From: Candidatus Villigracilis adiacens
GTDB lineage: Bacteria; Chloroflexota; Anaerolineae; Anaerolineales; Villigracilaceae
DNA: 64,000 nt
Direction: 5' to 3'
Assembly: GCA_016703605.1 (NCBI GenBank)
Contig: JADJBU010000008.1
Location: 62,001-126,000, forward strand
In this document: in pieces, positions 57,838 through 64,000 of the stretch
Layout of the letters: every line of letters starts with the position of its first letter
Numbering within the stretch: position 1 is the first letter of the stretch
Translations under genes and position numbers: made by a program
Notes under the pieces: generated by a model
What the model was told of the DNA's origin: nothing
Seen by the model: the letters and a program-made list of their open reading frames with translations, nothing else
The model's database searches: none

Positions 57838-57914
57838 CCTAAAGGGGAGGAAGCAGACTCCCAATGCGTATAAAAGGCTGCTGGAAAAGATCGCCGGGAA
57901 CAAAAGCGATGGAG

Positions 57915-57953
57915 AAGCGACTGTCATTTTCAAGGTGACAGTCGCTTTTGTTT
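57915..57953 (+). terminator. Terminator of the tRNA-Gly/tRNA-Ile2 unit
   Basis: AAGCGACTGTCA-(9 nt)-TGACAGTCGCTT followed by TTGTTT. The 75 nt between tRNA-Ile2 and this hairpin hold no convincing ORF. Confidence 0.88.
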
Positions 57954-57955
57954 AA

Positions 57956-58879
57956 CTACGGCGCAGACAGGCGGAACTCGCCCACGCAGGTGAAGCCATA
58001 GGGCGCCTGGAGCGGTTCGTAACGATATTCATCGAGATACAGGACCGCGTCGAGGTTGGGACCGGTGACGTGATACACGTCCAGGATCGTGTCTCCGCTG
58101 GAGACGGAGCCTTCGCGTTCATAAGCCAGGATTTCGCCATTGGGACCGAGCAGGTTATCGAGGTAGGCGCGTTCGCGGGCTGGACCTTCGAAAAAATCGC
58201 CGCCGACCTGGATCGGGTTCGCCTCGGTGTATCCGTAGGTTTTATCTTCGCTGATGGGGCATCCGCCGCGGTTTTGAACTTCGACGAATTCGAGCGAGTC
58301 GAGCATCGCTTCGAAATAGACCGAACCGGAGGTCTGCCACACGTCTGCGCCGCTTTCGAGGTTCGACACCCCGATCGCAAAGAAGACCGAGTCGCCCGCC
58401 GGTTCGACCGCAACCGCCCGGCCTTCAACGGGGCGGTCGGACAATATTCCTTCCAATTCCACAGAAACGCCGCGCATCCCTCCCAGGGTGATCGGAACCG
58501 CCTCGCTTCGCGTGAACTTTGCTCCGCGCTCCCCAATCGCTTTGATGTAATTGTCAATGACATCCTCCAGCGAATTGGTCCTGCCGTCGTAGGGTGTCCG
58601 CATGAATGAGGCGAGGAAGGTGCCCTCCTGGTCATAGATGCCCAGAATTTTATTGGTCACCTCGAAGCCCAGCGCGTTGGGAACAAGCAGCGAGAACCCG
58701 TCTGCCTCCACTTTGACCGCTTTCGGCGCAGGCGAGGCTGTGGCTGTGGGTGCAGGCGTCGGCGTAGGAAGAGGCGTGGAGGTAAAGGTTGGGGCGGGGG
58801 AGGGCGTCGGTTCGGGGGCGGGGGTTCCACATCCCACCAGCAGGGCGGATATCAAAATAAACTTCAAAGTACGGAGCAT
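57956..58879 (-). CDS. Lipoprotein with Thr/Pro-rich linker
   Basis: 307 aa. Signal MLRTLKFILISALLVGC with lipobox Cys17, then a 30-residue linker of Pro/Thr/Ala repeats. The soluble part (about 55-307) has a PsbP/MOG1-like opening (VEADGFSLLVPNALGFEVTNKILGIY) and a C-terminal domain with Cys pairs. The ribosome site is AAAGGAGG. Similar in plan to the lipoproteins at 12703 and 52564. Function unknown. Confidence 0.75.
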   Translation of the reverse strand: MLRTLKFILISALLVGCGTPAPEPTPSPAPTFTSTPLPTPTPAPTATASPAPKAVKVEADGFSLLVPNALGFEVTNKILGIYDQEGTFLASFMRTPYDGRTNSLEDVIDNYIKAIGERGAKFTRSEAVPITLGGMRGVSVELEGILSDRPVEGRAVAVEPAGDSVFFAIGVSNLESGADVWQTSGSVYFEAMLDSLEFVEVQNRGGCPISEDKTYGYTEANPIQVGGDFFEGPARERAYLDNLLGPNGEILAYEREGSVSSGDTILDVYHVTGPNLDAVLYLDEYRYEPLQAPYGFTCVGEFRLSAP

Positions 58880-59058
58880 GTTTCCTCCTTTTGGGAAAGG
58901 CTGATTGCATTATAACGGCGGGATGCAACCGGCTTCCCTGGATTTGTATAAACAACTTGATAATTTTGGAAAACTGTGCTATTAACAAGCGACTAAATTT
59001 ACCCTGCCTCGCCAAAATTTGGGATACGGCAATAGGAGGCTGGTTGGAAGGCAAACAC

Positions 59059-59889
59059 ATGCACCGCGAACGAGTATCTGAAAATGTTTTTTGGTTTCAA
59101 AGCGAAGTCTATGCCCAGGTGACGGCGGGAGTCATTGTCGGACCGCAATGGGCGGTGGTCATCGATACGCTGGCGCTTCCCGAAGAGGCGTTGACCATGC
59201 GCGAATTCATCGAGCACGAGCTGGGCGTACAGGTCCGCTATGTGATCAACACGCACTACCATGCCGACCACTGCTGGGGGAATTGCTTCTTCCCCGGCGC
59301 CATTGTGGTGGGTCATGCCAGGTGCCGCCAATACCTGGTGGAGGAGGGCGTTGCCTCGCTGGAGAGCGCCCAGAAGCAGAATCCCAGCCTGCGCCAGGTG
59401 AAGATCGTGCCGCCGCATCTCACCTTCGAAACCGGCGAGATGACCCTGCGGGTCGGCAAAAAGAATCTCATCCTTTCCACGACCCCGGGGCATAGCAGTG
59501 ACGGCATCTCGGTGCTGGTCGAGGAAGACCGCGTATTGTTTGCCGGCGACGCGTTCATGCCCCTGCCCTTCATCGTGGACGGGGACGCGGACGACATGCT
59601 CGCCTCGATTAAAAAGATCGGCAAGATGGGTCTGGAAAACATCATCCAGGGTCACGGCGATATCATCCTGCGCGGCGAGATCGACGCCGCCGTGCGCGAC
59701 AACGTCAACTACCTGAACAATATCAAGAAGGCGGTCAAGGCTGGCGGCAGGCGAAAGAATGCCGCGGAATATCTCGAGGAGATCGCCATCGAAGACTGCG
59801 GCAAAAGCCGGGTCCATCTTGGCGGGCTTGCGGAGACCCTGCACCGGCGCAACCTGCGCGCCCTGCACCGCCAGATGTTCGGCGAATAG
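59059..59889 (+). CDS. MBL-fold metallo-hydrolase
   Basis: 276 aa from the ATG at 59059 (frame open upstream, unconserved). The metal motif H66-x-H68-x-D70-H71 is in NTHYHADHCWGN. It continues with TPGHSSDGISVLVEEDRVLFAGDAF and IIQGHGDIILRG, placing it near glyoxalase II-like or lactonase-like groups. An additional C-terminal helical tail (about 225-276) is present. The substrate is unknown. It is the first of three closely spaced + genes. Confidence 0.85.
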   Translation: MHRERVSENVFWFQSEVYAQVTAGVIVGPQWAVVIDTLALPEEALTMREFIEHELGVQVRYVINTHYHADHCWGNCFFPGAIVVGHARCRQYLVEEGVASLESAQKQNPSLRQVKIVPPHLTFETGEMTLRVGKKNLILSTTPGHSSDGISVLVEEDRVLFAGDAFMPLPFIVDGDADDMLASIKKIGKMGLENIIQGHGDIILRGEIDAAVRDNVNYLNNIKKAVKAGGRRKNAAEYLEEIAIEDCGKSRVHLGGLAETLHRRNLRALHRQMFGE

Positions 59890-59962
59890 CACAAGGATGT
59901 TGCAGATGCCCGCCCGGTCTGCAACATCCTGCATTTAAATGTGATTGAGTGGAAAAGCAGAC

Positions 59963-60415
59963 ATGAAATATATCCTTGAACGAAGCCGTTACCTGACCCT
60001 CGTCGGAATCCCCGCCCTGTTGACCGCCTCCCTCACCGCCTTTGCCTGGGGCGCCATCAAGACGGTGACCACCACGCTGCTGGTGATCCGTTCCCTCGGC
60101 GCGGACAGTTCCATCACCGTCGAATTGATCGAGATCATCGACATCTTCCTGATTGCCACCACCATCCTGATCTTCGCGGCGAGCCTGTACGAACTCTTCA
60201 TCGACAAACTCGACCTGCCCGAGTGGATGCTGGCGCATAACCTGTACGAACTCAAGAATAAATTGAGCAGTATGATCGTGCTGGTGATGGCGGTCAAGTT
60301 CCTTCAAAAGTTGATCGATATCAAAGATGGGACCGAACTCCTCCAGCGCGGGGTCGCGGTTGCGGTCGTCTCGGCGGCGCTGATCGCATTTGGGTATTTC
60401 GGAAAGAAGGACTGA
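59963..60415 (+). CDS. YqhA/UPF0114 membrane protein
   Basis: 150 aa from the ATG at 59963. Helices at about 10-32, 50-70, 95-115 and 125-145. Family features are LERSRYLTLVGIPALLTASL, IEIIDIFLIATTILIFAASLYELF, and LKNKLSSMIVLVMAVKFLQ. Function unknown; YqhA homologues are inner-membrane proteins. The next gene starts 7 nt after its stop. Confidence 0.82.
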   Translation: MKYILERSRYLTLVGIPALLTASLTAFAWGAIKTVTTTLLVIRSLGADSSITVELIEIIDIFLIATTILIFAASLYELFIDKLDLPEWMLAHNLYELKNKLSSMIVLVMAVKFLQKLIDIKDGTELLQRGVAVAVVSAALIAFGYFGKKD

Positions 60416-60422
60416 CGCGCTC

Positions 60423-61001
60423 ATGGCAAACCCGAACCGCCTGATGACCGGTTTGCCGCCCTTTCAGCAGGGAGGCTTGGATTCCCTCTGCGGCTTGTAC
60501 AGCATCATCAACGCCGAGCGCATCGTCAACCGTTCCTCCGACGATGAAACCCAGCAGCTATTCAACGACCTGATCCATTATCTCTCGCGCCGCGGGCTGT
60601 TGAGCAAATTCCTGATCGATGGCATCATCCACAGGGAGATGCTCGTGATCCTGAACAAGGTGGTTACAAAAAAACGCATCGCCTACGTTGAAATTCCCTT
60701 TCGCGGCGTGCCCAACCCCGACCTGACCACCTTCTGGAAGGCGATGCAAGCCTTTCTCGACGGCGCCCCCGGGCGTTCGATCATCCTCGGTTTGCAGGGC
60801 TATCACGACCACTGGACCGTCATCGAAAAGATCACCAACCGCTCCATCCTCCTCTACGACTCGGCGCTCATCAAGCGGCTGCCGCGCCTCTCCTGCACCA
60901 CCGTCTACGCCACATACAAACGCAAACACGTCCTGCTCCCCGCGCAGACGTACTTCCTCTCGAACGATCTACAGGGCGTCGGCAGGAGCCAGAATCTTTA
61001 G
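60423..61001 (+). CDS. Papain-like cysteine-peptidase-fold protein
   Basis: 192 aa. A possible Cys-His-Asp triad: C23 in QGGLDSLCGLYSIINA, H130 in GYHDHWTVIE, and D146 in LLYDSA. The spacing and the preceding Gly-Gln-rich loop match C39-like and papain-like families. No signal peptide, so it works in the cytoplasm. Its ATG at 60423 follows the YqhA stop by 7 nt, implying a functional link. Substrate unknown; a deubiquitinase-like or peptide-maturation role is speculation. Confidence 0.7.
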   Translation: MANPNRLMTGLPPFQQGGLDSLCGLYSIINAERIVNRSSDDETQQLFNDLIHYLSRRGLLSKFLIDGIIHREMLVILNKVVTKKRIAYVEIPFRGVPNPDLTTFWKAMQAFLDGAPGRSIILGLQGYHDHWTVIEKITNRSILLYDSALIKRLPRLSCTTVYATYKRKHVLLPAQTYFLSNDLQGVGRSQNL

Positions 61002-61021
61002 CCCATCCCTTTCGATCCCCG

Positions 61022-61621
61022 CTAATTTTCCAGCGTAATGTATTTTTTCTTGGTCTTCTTTTTGGGGTTGATCCCGCTCATATTTTGAAACGCAGCCATG
61101 ATCTTCGGCATATCCGCTTCGGCATCCTCCGTGGGCTGGAATACCTCGCCCACACGGGCAGTCTTTTTTACCCCGTCGATCTTCGCCATCACAATTGGGA
61201 TATTCGCCTTCTGCGCGATGTGATGAAACCCCCGCTTCCATTCGTTGACGTGATAGCGCGTCCCCTCCGGCGCGATGACCAGGATGAACTTCTTCGACTG
61301 GCTGCATATCTCCACCATCTGCTCCACCAGCCCCGTGGACTTTTTCCGATCCACCGGCACGCCGCCGCACCAGTAGAAGAACCAGCCAAAGGGGTTGTTG
61401 AACAACTCCGCCTTGCCCATGTAACGCACGCTGATTTTCAGGTGAAAGACAATCCCCAAAAAAAGCAGAAAATCCCAATTCGAGGTGTGCGGCGCGCCGA
61501 TAATGATGTATTTCGGCAGGTCTGGCATTTTACCGTCCACGCGCCAGCCTGCCAGGCGCATGATAAGTCCGCTCAACAGGCGGAGGATGGGGCTGATGAT
61601 GGGGGTGTCGAAAATGGTCAC
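61022..61621 (-). CDS. 1-acyl-glycerol-3-phosphate acyltransferase-like protein
   Basis: 199 aa, PlsC family. HTSNWD gives the catalytic H45 and D50, and PEGTR lies at 118-122. An N-terminal hydrophobic helix (about 8-24) would sit in the membrane. It starts with GTG after GGAGAG. It probably acylates lysophosphatidic acid or another glycerolipid. Convergent with the cysteine-peptidase-like gene; only 20 nt separate them. Confidence 0.85.
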   Translation of the reverse strand: MTIFDTPIISPILRLLSGLIMRLAGWRVDGKMPDLPKYIIIGAPHTSNWDFLLFLGIVFHLKISVRYMGKAELFNNPFGWFFYWCGGVPVDRKKSTGLVEQMVEICSQSKKFILVIAPEGTRYHVNEWKRGFHHIAQKANIPIVMAKIDGVKKTARVGEVFQPTEDAEADMPKIMAAFQNMSGINPKKKTKKKYITLEN

Positions 61622-61695
61622 GGGAAACTCTCCGCAAGGTAAAACCCTGAACTCACGCGGAAGTCTCGCCGGGGAATCTGTGGTTAAATACCCGC

Positions 61696-62541
61696 ATGTT
61701 CAAAGCATCCCTGCGTTCCGCGGTATATCAGGCTGAAAAAAAATTGCAGCGCCTGCGCTTCCCGTCCGCACCCGCAAATCTGCCCATTCTGCTCGGAATT
61801 TCCTTCCCGAAAAGCGGAACTCACCTGCTCGACCAGATCCTGCTCGGCTTTGCAAACGTCGCGCCGTATGCCAAACGCCTGCATTCGTTTTACGCCGAAT
61901 ACGAAGGCGAGAGCGGAAAGAAACGCGAACCGCAACAGGCGCTCGACTGGCTCGACTCGCTTCGCCCGCGCGACATCGCCTCCGCCCATCTCTTCGCCCG
62001 ACCCGAAGCCGTCGCCCGCGTCTGTAGCCCAAAATTCGCGCCCTACTTCATCTTCCGCGACCCGCGCGACGTGGTCGTCTCGCACGTCTTCTACGTCACC
62101 GACATGGAAGCCCGCCACGTCCATCACGACTACTACCAATCCCTGCCCGACTTCAACGCGCGTCTCAAAATCAGCATCCTCGGCAGACCCGACGCGCGAG
62201 TGGAATTCCCAAACATCGCCGCCCGCTTCGAACCTTATCTCGGCTGGCTCGATCATAAGGAAGTATTGACGCTTCACTTCGAGGACCTGATCCACCGCCG
62301 CGAGTCGACTCTCCTCTCGATCATGGATCACCTCCTCAGCCGCGTCCCGCTTCCCACCAGCCGACAGTTGATCCTCGCTTCGCTTGAAGCCTCCATCAAC
62401 CCGACAAAATCCCCGACCTTCCGCTCTGGCAAGACCGGCGAATGGAGGAAACATTTCACCGACGAACACAGGGAGATATTCAAAGATGTGGCGGGTGATC
62501 TGTTGGTGAAGTTGGGGTATGAGAAAGGTGGGGAATGGTGA
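61696..62541 (+). CDS. PAPS-dependent sulfotransferase family protein
   Basis: 281 aa. The 5'-phosphosulfate loop is FPKSGTHLLDQ (P38-L45), the 3'-phosphate region is FIFRDPRDVVVSHVFY, and the C-terminal motif is RSGKTGEWRKHFT. These match Sulfotransfer_1. It would sulfate a surface polymer, lipid or small molecule. A TTAAAT box 6 nt before the ATG hints at a leaderless start. The TGA stop lies within the heptanucleotide array that also carries the next gene start. Confidence 0.85.
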   Translation: MFKASLRSAVYQAEKKLQRLRFPSAPANLPILLGISFPKSGTHLLDQILLGFANVAPYAKRLHSFYAEYEGESGKKREPQQALDWLDSLRPRDIASAHLFARPEAVARVCSPKFAPYFIFRDPRDVVVSHVFYVTDMEARHVHHDYYQSLPDFNARLKISILGRPDARVEFPNIAARFEPYLGWLDHKEVLTLHFEDLIHRRESTLLSIMDHLLSRVPLPTSRQLILASLEASINPTKSPTFRSGKTGEWRKHFTDEHREIFKDVAGDLLVKLGYEKGGEW

Positions 62542-62585
62542 ATAGGAAATAGGAAACCCATTCCCCATTCACCATTCCCCATTCC
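62530..62585. repeat. Eight-unit heptanucleotide array between two genes
   Basis: GGGGAAT, GGTGAAT, AGGAAAT, AGGAAAC, CCATTCC, CCATTCA, CCATTCC, CCATTCC in exact register, then CCC and the ATG at 62589. The TGA of the sulfotransferase falls in unit 2. The halves are complementary. Confidence 0.95.
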
Positions 62586-62588
62586 CCC

Positions 62589-63536
62589 ATGCCCTGCTCC
62601 CTCATCATCCGCGCCTATAACGAAGCCCAGCACATCGGACGTTTGCTCGAAGGAATCAAACAGCAGACCGTCCGCGATGTGGAGGTTATTTTGGTTGATT
62701 CCGGCTCGACCGACGCGACGGTTTCCATCGCCGAATATTTTGGCGCGAGAGTCGTCCACATCCCCCCGGCGGAGTTTACCTTTGGGAGGTCGCTCAACCT
62801 GGGGATTAAGTCCGCGAGCCGCGAATTGATCGTCATCGCCAGCGCGCATGTCTACCCCGTCTACCCCGATTGGCTGGAGACTCTGCTGCGTCCATTTCAA
62901 GATGATAGCGTGGCATTGACCTACGGCAAACAGCGCGGACACGCAGTCTCGAAATATTCCGAGCATCAGATATTTCATCAATGGTATCCAGATGCAGGTA
63001 GTCTCGATCAAGCCACAGCATTTTGCAATAACGCCAATTCTGCCATTCGAAAAAGTTTGTGGAAGCAACATTCCTACGACGAAACGCTCACTGGCTTGGA
63101 AGATTTGGAATGGAGCAAGTGGGCGAAGGGGCAGGGACACAAGATCGCCTACGCCGCCGAAGCCGAGATCGTCCACATCCACAACGAGACGCCGCGCGGA
63201 GTCTATAACCGTTACCGCCGCGAAGCCATGGCATTGCGGAATATTTATCCTGAAACAAATTTCAATTTTTATGACTTTTTGCGCCTGACCTTTACGAACA
63301 TCGTCAGCGACCTTTGGCATTCCTCGCGCGAAGGGGTTTTCTTGAAAAGTTTTATCTCCATCTTCTGGTTTCGATTCGCCCAATTCCACGGCACCCGCAT
63401 GGGACACCGCGAGACCAGCCTTGTAACGCCGCAATTGCGCGAGACGTTCTATTATGCGCGGGAACGAAAGAGGAAAGAGGAGAGAAAGAGGGATGTGGAG
63501 CCGATTCGGTATAATGATAGGAATGGTGAATGGTGA
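62589..63536 (+). CDS. GT2 family glycosyltransferase
   Basis: 315 aa. The N-terminal GT-A domain has CSLIIRAYNEAQHIGRLL, the DxD region VDSGSTDATVSIAE, and a C-terminal catalytic part with TGLEDLEWSKWAKGQGH (ED acid) and HIHNETPRGVYNRYRREAMA. Rhamnosyl- or galactosyltransferase-like. Together with the sulfotransferase it points to a decorated surface glycan. The last codons (NGEW) and TGA are supplied by the GAATGGT array. Confidence 0.87.
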   Translation: MPCSLIIRAYNEAQHIGRLLEGIKQQTVRDVEVILVDSGSTDATVSIAEYFGARVVHIPPAEFTFGRSLNLGIKSASRELIVIASAHVYPVYPDWLETLLRPFQDDSVALTYGKQRGHAVSKYSEHQIFHQWYPDAGSLDQATAFCNNANSAIRKSLWKQHSYDETLTGLEDLEWSKWAKGQGHKIAYAAEAEIVHIHNETPRGVYNRYRREAMALRNIYPETNFNFYDFLRLTFTNIVSDLWHSSREGVFLKSFISIFWFRFAQFHGTRMGHRETSLVTPQLRETFYYARERKRKEERKRDVEPIRYNDRNGEW

Positions 63537-63611
63537 ATGGTGAATGGTGAATGGTGAATGGTGAATGGTGAATAGGTAATAGTGAATAGTGAATAGGTAA
63601 TGGTGAACAGG
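63521..63611. repeat. 13-unit heptanucleotide array (GAATGGT type)
   Basis: Seven consecutive GAATGGT, then GAATAGG, TAATAGT, GAATAGT, GAATAGG, TAATGGT, GAACAGG. It starts inside the GT2 gene, contains its stop, and ends 8 nt before the next GTG start. Confidence 0.95.
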
Positions 63612-63619
63612 AGTTTGAT

Positions 63620-64000
63620 GTGAGCAGCGATAATATTCAAGGGTTGGAGACATTGGAGACTTGGAAAAAAGCAAGGGCATTTTCGCTTGTTGTTTACAAG
63701 GAAGTTCTGCCGCAATTGCCTGCTGATGAGAAATGGCATTTGAATCAGCAAATTCGACGTTCCGCTCAAAGCGTCCCAGCCAATCTTGCCGAGGGACATG
63801 GACGATTTTATTATCAAGACAACGTCCGTTTTTGCTATATCGCTCGCGGCTCGCTGACAGAGACCTACACTCACCTTCTTCTTGCTCGTGACCTGGGATA
63901 TATTTCAAGCGGACTCTTTGATCGTCTGAAAAGTCAAATCGAAGAACTCATTCGAATTATCAATGGGTACATCGCCTATTTGAAACGTTCTAAACGCGGC
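63620..64000 (+). CDS. Four-helix bundle protein (23S rRNA intervening-sequence type), partial
   Basis: 127 codons are open to the window edge with no stop. It starts at GTG after AGGAG. LETLETWKKARAFSLVVYKEVL, then the hallmark RRSAQSVPANLAEGHGRFYYQD and ARGSLTETYTHLLLARDLGYIS fit the TIGR02436/S23 family, small proteins often coded within 23S rRNA intervening sequences but also free-standing. The tail (NGYIAYLKRSKRG) suggests it is nearly complete. Function unknown. Confidence 0.85.
   Translation, partial: MSSDNIQGLETLETWKKARAFSLVVYKEVLPQLPADEKWHLNQQIRRSAQSVPANLAEGHGRFYYQDNVRFCYIARGSLTETYTHLLLARDLGYISSGLFDRLKSQIEELIRIINGYIAYLKRSKRG

Noticed and set aside
57842..57914. Small RNA or 24-codon ORF after tRNA-Ile2
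   Set aside because: The ATG frame overlaps the terminator, has no clear coding bias, and no structure other than the terminator is seen.

Overview
The window reads as a chromosomal segment of a GC-rich member of Chloroflexota, most likely class Anaerolineae. The clues are lipoproteins and surface proteins with long Thr/Pro-rich linkers, a bactofilin beside FabI, a DUF6754-containing membrane cluster, and the core gene types (GlmU, Fmt, RecO, SurE, GlgC). The assignment rests on gene content only. No phage, plasmid, complete insertion sequence or CRISPR array is visible.

Layout. 1-6.0 kb (+): a solute-binding lipoprotein, a REC-roadblock regulator, tRNA-Gln, glmU, cdd and recO. 6.0-11.3 kb (-): two small non-coding mobile-element-like inverted repeats, a PHP phosphoesterase, a geranylgeranyl-reductase-type flavoprotein, and an ArsR-MFS operon with a clear promoter and operator. 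11.5-18.1 kb: mostly envelope genes (coiled-coil membrane protein, lipoprotein, VanW protein, Trm112-like, HEAT-repeat, LytR-CpsA-Psr). 18.4-29.1 kb: DUF4870 proteins, fmt, a complete glycerol route (glpF-glpK-glpD), a GT2 glycosyltransferase, a histidine phosphatase, a ketopantoate-reductase-like protein and a TGS-uridine kinase fusion. 29.1-39.3 kb (mostly -): a DUF433/DUF5615 pair with a frameshifted toxin, membrane proteins, a prolyl-tRNA-synthetase-like protein without catalytic motifs, bactofilin, fabI, a 3-methyladenine glycosylase, an epimerase and (+) a cold-shock gene. 39.4-42.3 kb (+): a DUF389-SH3 fusion and a phosphohexomutase. 42.7-51.0 kb (-): a tightly packed eight-gene operon of unknown role, built around an actin-fold MutL-like ATPase and a zinc-ribbon membrane protein carrying about fourteen PDWL-type motifs. 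51.1-64 kb: glgC, a phosphodiesterase lipoprotein, a VIT1-like transporter, surE, three tRNAs on + and one on -, an MBL-fold hydrolase, a YqhA/cysteine-peptidase-like pair, an acyltransferase, a sulfotransferase, a GT2 enzyme and a partial four-helix-bundle protein at the edge.

The eight-gene operon is the best candidate for an undescribed system. The non-coding DNA is also unusual. Heptanucleotide tandem arrays with different unit sequences but a strict 7-nt register sit at about ten loci, often touching start or stop codons. Twin-palindrome elements keep their architecture while their arm sequences change in a complementary way. Two elements of about 130 bp are flanked by perfect 8-bp target duplications. 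About a dozen genes have a TATAAT-like box 6-10 nt before the start codon and mostly no Shine-Dalgarno, suggesting frequent leaderless mRNAs. Two small ORFs (37 and 34 codons) with good ribosome sites are added.
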